Positions 55,677 through 64,000 of a stretch of 64,000 bases of DNA are shown here, piece after piece (position 1 is the first letter of the stretch; every line of letters starts with the position of its first letter). The translations under genes were made by a program, and so were the position numbers. Where the stretch lies: positions 2,240,001-2,304,000 of the forward strand of contig BPGD01000001.1 in the NCBI GenBank assembly GCA_026002855.1, read 5' to 3'. This DNA comes from Bryobacteraceae bacterium. GTDB lineage: Bacteria > Acidobacteriota > Terriglobia > Bryobacterales > Bryobacteraceae. Under the pieces are notes generated by a model that worked only from the letters and a program-made list of their open reading frames with translations, was not told where the DNA came from and did no database searches.

Positions 55677-56960
55677 GTGAAACTGGCAGCAGTGCTGAAA
55701 CCAACACGGCTCCGTATCTTTGTTCTCGTCACGTGGATGGGTGGCCTGTCGTTGTTTCCAGCTCCGCGGATCCTGGGCCAGACGCGGTTGACACTGGTGG
55801 AGGCGCTGGAGCTGGCCGACACCACGAACCCGTCCCTGAAAGCAGCCGAAGCGGCAGTAGAGGGGGCGGCTGCGGGGATCGTGTCGGCGCGTGCCTGGCC
55901 GAATCCTTCGGCCAGCTCGCAAACGGGCCGACAACTGGTGCGGGTACCGGGCAATGTCAGCGGTCCGGTGCAGATCCTGAGCTTTCTTCAGCCGCTGGAG
56001 CTGGGGCCGCTGCGGCCCTCGCGGATCGCCCTGGCCGAGAGGAGCCGCGAGGTGGCGGAATGGCAGAGACGAGCGCGGAGGGTGGCGGTTCTGAGCCAGG
56101 TGCGGCGTGCGTTTTATGAGGTGCTGCGGCGGGACGGGGAGATTGGGATTCTGCTGGAGAACCTCCTTCTGGTGGAGGCGCTGCGAAAGCGGGTGGCGGT
56201 GCAGGTGGAGGTGGGCGAAGCGGCGCGGCTGGAGCTGGTGCGAGCGGATGCCGAGATAGCGAGCGCGCGGGCGCAGGTGAATGCGGCCCGTGTGCGGCGC
56301 GTGGCGGCGATGGCGGCCTTCCGAGCTGCGGTCGGGGCGCCGCTGCGTGAACCGGTGGAGCTTGAGGGGAAGCTGGAGACGGAGTTTGCGGTGCCCTCGA
56401 TGGAGGAGCTGCGCCGCCGGCTCCTGGAAGGGCATCCATTGCTGAGGTTAGCGCGTGAGGAGAGGGAGCGGGCGCGCCAGCGGATCGAGTACGAGAAGGC
56501 GCAGCGTCTGCCGCAGCCCGTGTTCCGGACGGACTACGAGCGTTACCCGGACGTACCCAATTTCCGGTTTGGTCTCGACATCACGCTGCCGGTTTGGAAC
56601 CGGCGGGAAGGACCGATTGCGGAGGCGGTGGCAGCGTTGCGTGAGGCTGAGGCGAACGAGCGGTTGCGGCGAGTCGAGCTGGAAGCTGCCGTGGAAGGCG
56701 CCTACGGACGGCTGCGGGCGGCGGAAGAGCAGATCCGCGCCTACGAAGAGGGCGTGTTGCCAGAGGCCGAAGCGGCGCTGAAGGCAGCGCAGACCGCGTT
56801 TCAACTTGGAGAACGGGGCATTCTGGAAGTGCTTGACGCGCAGCGTCTGCTGCGAACTGCGCGGGTCGAATTTCTGAACGCGAGATTCGACCGGCAGGCG
56901 GCGTTGGTGGATCTGGACGAGCTGAGTGGCGTGGATCCGCTCCAAATATACAAGCGCTGA
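55677..56960 (+). CDS. TolC/CzcC-type outer membrane efflux protein
   Basis: A 427-residue outer membrane factor. The signal peptide (about 1-30) is followed by two OEP repeats with long helices: LTLVEALELADTTNPSLKAAEA at the start and LLRTARVEFLNARFDRQAALVDLDELSG at the end, the typical TolC-family finish. It forms the trimeric exit duct of the RND pump encoded downstream; the adaptor gene starts 12 bases later. GTG start chosen; the ribosome site is weak. Confidence 0.9.
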   Translation: MKLAAVLKPTRLRIFVLVTWMGGLSLFPAPRILGQTRLTLVEALELADTTNPSLKAAEAAVEGAAAGIVSARAWPNPSASSQTGRQLVRVPGNVSGPVQILSFLQPLELGPLRPSRIALAERSREVAEWQRRARRVAVLSQVRRAFYEVLRRDGEIGILLENLLLVEALRKRVAVQVEVGEAARLELVRADAEIASARAQVNAARVRRVAAMAAFRAAVGAPLREPVELEGKLETEFAVPSMEELRRRLLEGHPLLRLAREERERARQRIEYEKAQRLPQPVFRTDYERYPDVPNFRFGLDITLPVWNRREGPIAEAVAALREAEANERLRRVELEAAVEGAYGRLRAAEEQIRAYEEGVLPEAEAALKAAQTAFQLGERGILEVLDAQRLLRTARVEFLNARFDRQAALVDLDELSGVDPLQIYKR

Positions 56961-56972
56961 ACTGATCAAACC

Positions 56973-58130
56973 ATGCGTATCGAGCGACTCATCCTGACGG
57001 CGCTGGGGCTGGTCCTTTCGGCCTGCAGCCGGTCTGCGGTTCCGGCGGAGGAAGCCAGGACGGCCGCGCAACCCGCGGATCCGAACATGATCCACGTCGA
57101 TGAGAACCTGGGCCGGCGCATTCGCGTGGGGCGGCCTCAAGTGCGGCGGATTGCCAGCGAGCTTGAGGTGAGCGCGCGGGTGGAAGTGGACATGACGAGG
57201 ACGAGCCGGATTGGATCGCCGGTGCTGGGGCGGGTGATGGAGGTGCGGGTGGAGGAAGGGCAGGAGGTGCAGGCGGGGCAGCTGCTGGCATCGTTGTACA
57301 GCACGGGGTTGAACGAAGCGCAACTGGATTTTCTGAAGGCGTTGTCGCAAAAAATGGTGGCGGAGCGGGCGGTGGCGAGGGCGAAGATGCTGTTGGCGGC
57401 GGATGTGATCGGGTCAGCGGAACTGCTGCGACGGGAGGCGGAGCTGGCCCAGGCGACGGCGGAGCTGGAGGCAGCTCGAGAGGAGCTGGCGCTGCTGGGG
57501 ATGCCGGCGGATGCGATCAGGGAGTTGGAGAGGACGCGGGTCCTGAAGTCGGTGGCGTGGGTCGTATCCAACCGTGACGGCACGCTGCTGAGCCGGCGTG
57601 CGGCTGTGGGCCAGGTGGTGCAGCCGGCCGATACGCTGTTTGAGATCACGGACCTGAGGCAGGTTTGGGTGGTGGCGGACGTGCCGGAGAAGGAGGCTTC
57701 GCGAGTGCAGACTGGCGGCCGGGTGAAGATCGAACTTGACTCGCTTCCCGGGCGGGACTTCCAGGGCGAGATCTCCTTTGTCAGCCCGCTGGTGAATCCT
57801 GAGACAAGAACGGTGACGGTGCGCGTTGTGCTGCCGAATCCGCGGCGCGAGCTGAAGCCGGCGATGCTGGCGACGTTGCGAATTCTCGGGCATCCGGAAG
57901 AAAGGCAATGCGTTCCGGAAACAGCGATTGTGCGGGAGGGGGGACAGGAGTATGTTTTTGTGCGGGTAGCGGACGGGGCATTCCGGCTGACGCCTGTGAG
58001 TACGGCCACGGCCGGCCCGGGCTGGCGCGCGCTGCTGGAGCCTGAGCTGGGCGGGGCGGAGGTGGTGACGGACGGTGCGTTTCACCTGAACAACGAGAGA
58101 CGACGCCGGAACATTCGTGGGAGCGACTGA
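56973..58130 (+). CDS. CzcB/CusB-type RND periplasmic adaptor lipoprotein
   Basis: A 385-residue adaptor. A lipobox (LGLVLSAC) ends the signal peptide at residue 18. After it come the lipoyl half (SPVLGRVMEVRVEEGQEVQAG, near 75-95), a helical hairpin (about 100-185), the second lipoyl half (VVSNRDGTLLSRRAAVGQVV), a beta-barrel (VWVVADVPEKEASRVQTGGR) and a membrane-proximal domain. No His- or Met-rich metal-binding N-terminus is seen. It links the inner-membrane pump to the outer membrane duct in a heavy-metal efflux complex. czcA follows after 9 bases. Confidence 0.9.
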   Translation: MRIERLILTALGLVLSACSRSAVPAEEARTAAQPADPNMIHVDENLGRRIRVGRPQVRRIASELEVSARVEVDMTRTSRIGSPVLGRVMEVRVEEGQEVQAGQLLASLYSTGLNEAQLDFLKALSQKMVAERAVARAKMLLAADVIGSAELLRREAELAQATAELEAAREELALLGMPADAIRELERTRVLKSVAWVVSNRDGTLLSRRAAVGQVVQPADTLFEITDLRQVWVVADVPEKEASRVQTGGRVKIELDSLPGRDFQGEISFVSPLVNPETRTVTVRVVLPNPRRELKPAMLATLRILGHPEERQCVPETAIVREGGQEYVFVRVADGAFRLTPVSTATAGPGWRALLEPELGGAEVVTDGAFHLNNERRRRNIRGSD

Positions 58131-58139
58131 GGGCTGGCG

Positions 58140-61100
58140 ATGTTGCGGTTTGTCGTAGAGACGGCGCTGAGGCACCGCGTGGTGGTCATCGTGGTGGCGC
58201 TGGCGCTGATGGGCCTGAGTCTGGATGCATTCCGGCGCCTGCCGGTGGACGCGTTTCCTGACGTGACGAACGTTCAGGTGCAGGTGGCGACGGTGGTGCC
58301 GGGGCGGTCGCCGGACGAGGTGGAGCGGCTGGCGACGATACCGATTGAGATCGCGATGACGGGCCTGCCCGGGATGGTGGAGATGCGTTCGCAGAACGAG
58401 GCCGGGCTGTCGATCATCACGCTGGTATTCACTGACGACACGCCGGTGTATTTTGCGCGGCAGCTGGTTGGGGAGCGGCTGGACGAGGTGAGGACCCGGC
58501 TGCCGGATGGCGTGAGTCCGGTGCTGGGGCCGGTGGCGACGGCGCTGAGCGAGATTTACCAGTACACGCTGGAGAGGCCGGACGACGGGGAGCGGGCGCT
58601 GACCCGGGAGGAGTTGAAGTACCGGAGGATGGTGCAGGATTGGGTGGTGCGCCCGCTGCTGCGATCGGTGCCCGGGGTGGCAGAGATCAACAGCACGGGC
58701 GGTTTCGTGCGGCAGTATCAGGTGCTGGTGGACCCGGTGAAGATGCGCTATTACGGGGTGACGATCGCGGACGTACACCGGGCGCTGAGCCGGAACAACG
58801 AGAACACGAGCGGAGGGATTCTGCCGCAGGGGCCGGAGATTCTTCTGGTGCGCGGGCTGGGGCTGATCCGGGGCCTGGACGACATCCGGTCGATCGTGAT
58901 CAAGGAGCACCGGAACACGCCGGTGTATCTGCGAGACCTGGCGGAAGTGCGGATCGGGGAGGAGGTGAGGTACGGGGCGATGCTCAAGGGGGGCTACACG
59001 GAGGCGGTGGGGGGCATCGTATCGATGATCGCCGGGGGCAACGCGAAGGAGATCACGACGCGGATCAAGGAGCGAGTACGGCAGATCAACGAGAACAACA
59101 TGCTGCCTGGAGGACTTCGGATCGTTCCGTACTACGACCGTTCGGAGCTGGTGGATGCGGCGCTGAATACCATTGCCCGGGTGTTGCAGGAGGGCATTGT
59201 CCTGGTCATTGTGGTGCTGTTTCTGTTTCTCGGGGATCTGCGCTCCTCGCTTATTGTGATCGCGACGCTGGTGCTGACGCCCGCGGTGACGTTTTTGGTG
59301 ATGGAGCGTGCGGGGATGAGCGCGAACCTGATGTCGCTTGGGGGGCTGGCGATAGCGATCGGGCTGATGGTGGATGGTTCGGTGGTGGTGGTGGAGAACG
59401 TGTTCGCGCAGCTCAGCCACCGGCGGGAGGAGCCGAAGGCGCGGGTGATTCTGGAGTCGGTTCTGGAAGTGGGCGTGCCGGTGATTTTCGGCATTTCCGT
59501 GATCATTCTGGTTTTTCTGCCGCTGATGACGCTCGAAGGAATGGAGGGGAAGCTGTTTGCGCCGCTGGCGCATACGATTGCGATTGCGCTGGCGATTTCG
59601 TTGTGCCTGTCGCTGGCGCTGTCGCCGGTGCTTTGTTCATTTTTCCTGAGAGGCGGCAGCGAGCATGAGACGGCGCTGGTGCGGCTGGGGCGAAGGATGT
59701 ACGAGCCCTGGATGCGGAGAGCGATCCGGAATCCGGGAAAGACGGCGGTGGTGGGGCTGGCATTGTTTGCGGGGTCCCTGGCGCTTGTTCCTTTCCTGGG
59801 AACTTCCTTCATTCCTGAGCTGAAGGAGGGAACGATCAGCCCGAACATGGACCGGGCTCCGAACATCAGCCTGGACGAGTCGCTGGAGATGGAGGCGGAG
59901 GCCATCCGTCAGATCCGGCGGCTGCCTGGGGTGAAGCATGTGGTTTCGAGGCTGGGGCGCGGGGAGTCTCCGGTGGATCCGGCGGGATACAACGAGACGG
60001 ACATGATGATCCAGCTGCTGCCGCTGGAGCAGCGGCCCGGGATCACGCAGGAGATGGTGGAGGACCAGGTGCGGGAGATCCTGAACCGGTTTCCGGGAGT
60101 GAATGTGGTGATGGCCCAGCCGATTTCGGACCGGGTGGACGAGATGGTGACCGGCGTGCGGGCGGATGTGGCGGTGAAGATTTTCGGCGAGGACCTGGAG
60201 GAGCTGCTGAAGCTGGCGAGGCAGTCGGCCCGGGTGGCCTTGCGGGTGCGTGGCACAAGCGACGTCAAGATTGATCGGGTGGCCGGGCAGATGAACGTTG
60301 ACGCGGAGATCGACCGGGCGGCAATTGCGCGGCTGGGTCTGGCTGTGGAAGACGTCAACGACGTGATTGCGGCGGCGGTGGGCGGCAGGCCGGCGACGGA
60401 GATTTACGAAGGGGAGCGGCGTTTCGATCTGGTGGTGCGTTATCCGGAGGAGTACCGCAATTCGGTGGACAAGATCCGGTCGATTCTTCTGGAGACGCCC
60501 ACCGGGGCGGCGGTGCCGATCTCGGCGCTGGCCGACATCCGGATTCGCGAGGGGCTTTCGCAGGTGAAACGCGAGGGCGGGAGGCGCAGGGTGGTGGTGG
60601 GGATCAACATCCGGGACCGGGATCTGGGCGGATACGTGGAGGAGTTGCAGCGGGTTTTGCGGCAGAATGTGAGACTGCCGAGCGGATATTATTACGAATT
60701 TGGCGGGCAATTTGAGAATCTGGAGCGGGCAAAAAGACATCTGATGGTGATCATACCGATCACGATCGGGCTGATTTATTTCCTGCTTTTTCTGCTTTTT
60801 GGTTCTCTCAAATCTGCCCTGCTGATCATATCGGTGCTGCCGTTCGCATCGATTGGCGGGGTGGTGAGCCTGTTCGTGACCGGCATGTACCTGTCGGTTC
60901 CGGCCAGCGTGGGCTTCATCGCGCTGTGGGGGATCGCGGTGCTGAATGGGGTGGTGCTGGTGACGCAGATCCGCAACCTGCGCGAAGCAGGCGTGCCGGT
61001 GGCGGAGGCGACGGCCCGCGGGGCGTTGCAGAGGTTCCGGCCGGTCATGATGACGGCGACGATTGCGGCGCTCGGGCTGGTACCTTTCCTGTTTTCGACA

Positions 61101-61223
61101 GGGCCGGGCTCGGAGGTGCAGAAGCCGCTGGCGGTCGTGGTGATTGGCGGGCTGATCACGTCGACGGCGCTGACGCTGGTGGTTTTGCCGGCGATATACC
61201 GGTGGTTTGACGATTTTCGTTGA
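58140..61223 (+). CDS. Heavy-metal efflux RND pump (CzcA/CusA family)
   Basis: A 1027-residue proton-driven transporter with twelve transmembrane helices and two large periplasmic loops. The N-terminal [17 protein letters not shown] block is typical of metal RND pumps. In TM4 the sequence is [17 protein letters not shown]: the second Asp and the Glu of the CzcA DFG-x3-D-x6-E motif are kept, while the first Asp is Ala, as in CusA-like and related subgroups. The metal cannot be named from this alone. The operon order CBA and the ATG at 58140 are clear. Confidence 0.93.
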   Translation: MLRFVVETALRHRVVVIVVALALMGLSLDAFRRLPVDAFPDVTNVQVQVATVVPGRSPDEVERLATIPIEIAMTGLPGMVEMRSQNEAGLSIITLVFTDDTPVYFARQLVGERLDEVRTRLPDGVSPVLGPVATALSEIYQYTLERPDDGERALTREELKYRRMVQDWVVRPLLRSVPGVAEINSTGGFVRQYQVLVDPVKMRYYGVTIADVHRALSRNNENTSGGILPQGPEILLVRGLGLIRGLDDIRSIVIKEHRNTPVYLRDLAEVRIGEEVRYGAMLKGGYTEAVGGIVSMIAGGNAKEITTRIKERVRQINENNMLPGGLRIVPYYDRSELVDAALNTIARVLQEGIVLVIVVLFLFLGDLRSSLIVIATLVLTPAVTFLVMERAGMSANLMSLGGLAIAIGLMVDGSVVVVENVFAQLSHRREEPKARVILESVLEVGVPVIFGISVIILVFLPLMTLEGMEGKLFAPLAHTIAIALAISLCLSLALSPVLCSFFLRGGSEHETALVRLGRRMYEPWMRRAIRNPGKTAVVGLALFAGSLALVPFLGTSFIPELKEGTISPNMDRAPNISLDESLEMEAEAIRQIRRLPGVKHVVSRLGRGESPVDPAGYNETDMMIQLLPLEQRPGITQEMVEDQVREILNRFPGVNVVMAQPISDRVDEMVTGVRADVAVKIFGEDLEELLKLARQSARVALRVRGTSDVKIDRVAGQMNVDAEIDRAAIARLGLAVEDVNDVIAAAVGGRPATEIYEGERRFDLVVRYPEEYRNSVDKIRSILLETPTGAAVPISALADIRIREGLSQVKREGGRRRVVVGINIRDRDLGGYVEELQRVLRQNVRLPSGYYYEFGGQFENLERAKRHLMVIIPITIGLIYFLLFLLFGSLKSALLIISVLPFASIGGVVSLFVTGMYLSVPASVGFIALWGIAVLNGVVLVTQIRNLREAGVPVAEATARGALQRFRPVMMTATIAALGLVPFLFSTGPGSEVQKPLAVVVIGGLITSTALTLVVLPAIYRWFDDFR

Positions 61224-61296
61224 GGCTGGCGACGGCCTGAGGGCGGAGCGGCGGGAGATCGGGAAGTCTGGCGGAGGGCGGGTGGAGGGGCCGGGC

Positions 61297-61342
61297 CGCC
61301 CCGGACGTTTGGCCGGCGGGCTGCGGCCGGACGTCCGGGGCG
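61297..61342. terminator. Large GC-rich hairpin between the convergent czcCBA and lon-engB-rho units
   Basis: A perfect 12-bp inverted repeat, CGCCCCGGACGT and ACGTCCGGGGCG, encloses 22 bases that themselves can pair (GGCCG/CGGCC). It lies 74 bases after the pump stop and 26 bases after the rho stop. No T-tract follows on either strand, so a factor-assisted or bidirectional stop is inferred. Confidence 0.55.
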
Positions 61343-61367
61343 CGGGCGCGGTGGATGGGAAAGCCGG

Positions 61368-62891
61368 TTACGTTGACATTGAGGCGAGGAACTCGGCGTT
61401 GTTGCGGGTCTTGGCGAGCTTGTCGAGCAGCAGCTCGATGGACTCGACCGGAGACAGCGGGGCGAGGACCTTGCGTAGGATCCAGATGCGGTTGAGTTCC
61501 TCGCGCGGGATGAGGAGCTCGTCCTTGCGCGTGCCGCTCTTGTTGATGTCGATGGCGGGGAAGATGCGCTTGTCGACGAGGCGGCGGTCGAGGTGGACCT
61601 CCATGTTGCCGGTGCCCTTGAACTCCTCAAAGATGACGTCGTCCATGCGGGAGCCGGTGTCGATGAGGGCGGTGGCGATGATGGTGAGCGAGCCGCCCTC
61701 CTCGATGTTGCGGGCGGCGCCGAAGAAGCGCTTGGGCCGCTGGAGGGCGTTGGAGTCGACGCCGCCGGAGAGGACCTTACCGGAGGGCGGGACGACGGTG
61801 TTGTAGGCGCGGGCGAGGCGGGTGATGGAGTCGAGCAGGATGACGACGTCGCGCTTGTGCTCGACGAGGCGCTTGGCCTTTTCGATGACCATTTCGGCCA
61901 CCTGGACGTGGCGCTGGGCGGGCTCGTCGAAGGTGGAGCTGATGACCTCGCCCTTGACGGAGCGCTGCATGTCGGTGACCTCTTCGGGGCGCTCGTCGAT
62001 GAGGAGGACGATGAGGATGATTTCGGGGTGGTTGGTGGCGATGGAGTGGGCGATGGACTGGAGCATCATCGTCTTGCCGGTGCGGGGTGGGGCGACGATG
62101 AGGCCGCGCTGGCCTTTGCCGATGGGGGTGAGCATGTCCATGATGCGGCCGGTGAAGTTGTCGCGGGTGGTCTCCAGCCGGATGCGCTCCATGGGGTAGA
62201 GCGGGGTGAGGTTGTCGAAGAAGATTTTGTTGCGGGCCTGTTCGGGGGGCTCGAAGTTGATGGCATCGACCTTGATGAGTGCGAAGTAGCGCTCGCCTTC
62301 CTTGGGGGGGCGGATCTGGCCGCTGACGGTGTCGCCGGTGCGGAGGTCGAAGCGGCGGATCTGGGAGGGGGAGACGTAGACGTCGTCGGGCCCGGGCAGG
62401 TAGTTGTACTCGGGTGCGCGGAGGAAGCCGAAGCCGTCGGGGAGGACCTCGATGACGCCCTCGCTGAAGATGAGGCCGGCCTTTTCGGCCTGCGCCTGGA
62501 GGATCTTGAAGATGAGCTCCTGTTTGCGCATGCCGGCGACGCCGGGGATGTCGAGCTCGCGGGCGATCTGGTGGAGGCGCGAGATGGACATCTCCTTGAG
62601 CTCGCCGAGGTCGAGGTTGCCGCGCTTGTTGAGGGCGCCCTGGCGGGGTCGTTCTTCGGTTTCGGCTTCGCGCTGGGCCTGGACCTCCTCGGGCTCCTCG
62701 ACGGGGGCCGTGGTCTCGGGGCCGTTCTTGCGGGCGGACTCCGACTTGGCCTTCGCCTCGGGCTGGCGGCGCCGGGTGGGGACGCCTTCGCGGGCGGCCG
62801 GTTCAGCGGCGCGGGACTCCGCAGTGGTGGTTTTTTCCTCGGTGGCGGGGTCCTGATTCACCGGGTTGTTCTTTTCCAGATCGTTTGCCAA
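61368..62891 (-). CDS. rho: Transcription termination factor Rho
   Basis: A hexameric RNA helicase that ends transcription. The 507-residue protein has a low-complexity charged N-terminal extension (about 1-90, rich in Glu, Ala, Arg and Lys), the Rho N-domain ([17 protein letters not shown]), the RNA-binding cold-shock-like domain with [21 protein letters not shown], Walker A PPRTGKT, Walker [15 protein letters not shown] and the Q-loop VLSGGVD. I choose a TTG start since AAGGAG lies upstream at good spacing; a longer frame would overlap engB by more than 150 bases. engB lies just upstream with a short overlap. Confidence 0.96.
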   Translation of the reverse strand: MANDLEKNNPVNQDPATEEKTTTAESRAAEPAAREGVPTRRRQPEAKAKSESARKNGPETTAPVEEPEEVQAQREAETEERPRQGALNKRGNLDLGELKEMSISRLHQIARELDIPGVAGMRKQELIFKILQAQAEKAGLIFSEGVIEVLPDGFGFLRAPEYNYLPGPDDVYVSPSQIRRFDLRTGDTVSGQIRPPKEGERYFALIKVDAINFEPPEQARNKIFFDNLTPLYPMERIRLETTRDNFTGRIMDMLTPIGKGQRGLIVAPPRTGKTMMLQSIAHSIATNHPEIILIVLLIDERPEEVTDMQRSVKGEVISSTFDEPAQRHVQVAEMVIEKAKRLVEHKRDVVILLDSITRLARAYNTVVPPSGKVLSGGVDSNALQRPKRFFGAARNIEEGGSLTIIATALIDTGSRMDDVIFEEFKGTGNMEVHLDRRLVDKRIFPAIDINKSGTRKDELLIPREELNRIWILRKVLAPLSPVESIELLLDKLAKTRNNAEFLASMST

Positions 62892-63430
62892 ATCTCTTTC
62901 ACTCCTTGGCCGGTGAGGCCCGAAAACCAGATGAGATCGCCTTCGGGGTAGAGCTGGCGGATCGCCTTCTGGCTTTCGTTCATTTCCTTGCGGTTGAGTT
63001 TGTCCGACTTCGTTGCCACGACGGCGTACGGCCGGTGATGGAACTCCAGCCACTGTTTGAGCTGGAGGTCAGATTCCATCCAGCCGCGCCGCGCGTCGAG
63101 CAGGACGAAGCACAGCGCCAAACTTTCGCGGTCGAGCAGATAGCTCTCGATGAGCTTCTGCCAGCCCCTCTGGACCGCTTTGGGGGCTTCGGCGAAACCG
63201 TAACCGGGCAGATCCACGAAGAGGATCCGGCCCTCGACTTCAAAGAAGTTAATGGCCTGCGTCCTGCCAGGGGAACTGGAGGTGCGGGCCAGCTTCTGCC
63301 CCAGGAGGCAGTTTAGCAGGGTCGACTTGCCCACGTTGCTGCGGCCGAGGAAGGCGACCTCGGGCAGGCGCGGGGGCGGGAACTGGCCGGGGTTGACCGC
63401 AGTCAGCAGGAATCTGGCTTGCGGACGCAC
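62858..63430 (-). CDS. engB: Ribosome biogenesis GTP-binding protein EngB (YsxC/YihA)
   Basis: A 190-residue small GTPase needed for 50S subunit assembly. G1 GRSNVGKST (about 29-37), G2 Thr in [10 protein letters not shown]3 DLPGYGFA, G4 TKSDKLN and a G5-like FSGLTGQG are all present. GTG start from the position before RPQARFLL. The 3' end overlaps the 5' end of rho. lon lies just upstream. Confidence 0.96.
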   Translation of the reverse strand: MRPQARFLLTAVNPGQFPPPRLPEVAFLGRSNVGKSTLLNCLLGQKLARTSSSPGRTQAINFFEVEGRILFVDLPGYGFAEAPKAVQRGWQKLIESYLLDRESLALCFVLLDARRGWMESDLQLKQWLEFHHRPYAVVATKSDKLNRKEMNESQKAIRQLYPEGDLIWFSGLTGQGVKEIWQTIWKRTTR

Positions 63431-63454
63431 GCCTGAACCGTTCCACGGCCGCCC

Positions 63455-64000
<546 letters not shown>

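Overview
The window is a high-GC bacterial chromosome segment with dense, mostly vertically inherited genes. Several features point to Acidobacteriota, most probably the Solibacteres/Bryobacterales group. These are an ADOP-type duplicated FtsX permease, many secreted YVTN, sorbosone-dehydrogenase-like and GH2 proteins, a Tol-Pal operon with an Ig-like insert in Pal, frequent TTG/GTG starts, and short -10-to-ATG spacings that suggest leaderless transcripts. The assignment is an inference from gene families; no rRNA gene is present to confirm it. No tRNA, CRISPR array, insertion sequence or phage gene was recognised.

Layout. 1-7081 (minus) is a tight operon-like run: PGPGW membrane protein, type I DAHP synthase, UvrA, a conserved protein of unknown function, a CPBP protease, MtnA and a thioredoxin-fold protein cut by the window edge. 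7188-10282 holds an L-fucose-isomerase-family protein convergent with RecN. 10417-15487 is the envelope operon tolQ-tolR-tolA/tonB-tolB-pal-cpoB. It is followed by a DeoC-like protein without the DeoC catalytic residues, a fused AroD-AroE enzyme, and an amidase-fold protein without the amidase catalytic residues, preceded by a Tat-like leader ending in an in-frame stop. 19445-25455 has a GGDEF-EAL protein and a MacAB-like exporter (adaptor, ATPase, ADOP permease). 25857-33689 carries a LacI regulator, an alpha/beta hydrolase, a YVTN propeller protein, a sorbosone-dehydrogenase-like protein overlapping a heptaheme cytochrome c, a C45-type Ntn hydrolase and an AmpD-like amidase. 33773-38389 (minus) is PFOR/NifJ with a dihydroorotate-dehydrogenase-like partner and a clear intrinsic terminator. 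38637-45049 has a POTRA/HEAT-like protein, PdxA, a HGSNAT-like acyltransferase, an M1 aminopeptidase and an M28 peptidase. 45345-53942 has a KpsM/KpsT-type exporter, a discoidin-containing GH2 enzyme, a sialidase-like protein, a TIGR02206 membrane protein, a secreted Gfo/Idh protein and Aat. 55677-61223 is a CzcCBA-type heavy-metal RND efflux operon. 61368-64000 (minus) runs lon, engB, rho in transcription order.

Working together: the first third is housekeeping (DNA repair, shikimate pathway, methionine salvage, envelope integrity). The middle is an outward-facing metabolism block (secreted oxidoreductase plus multiheme cytochrome, ferredoxin-linked pyruvate oxidation, hydrolases). The last third is glycan handling, export and metal efflux.

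Less ordinary points: two decayed local gene copies (a relic of aat at about 55195-55545 and of the hydrolase 5' end at about 28012-28192); two neighbouring apparent pseudoenzymes around aroDE; strand-level G/C skew that changes sign near 43.5 kb regardless of gene direction; and a 10-bp palindrome that contains both stop codons of a convergent gene pair.
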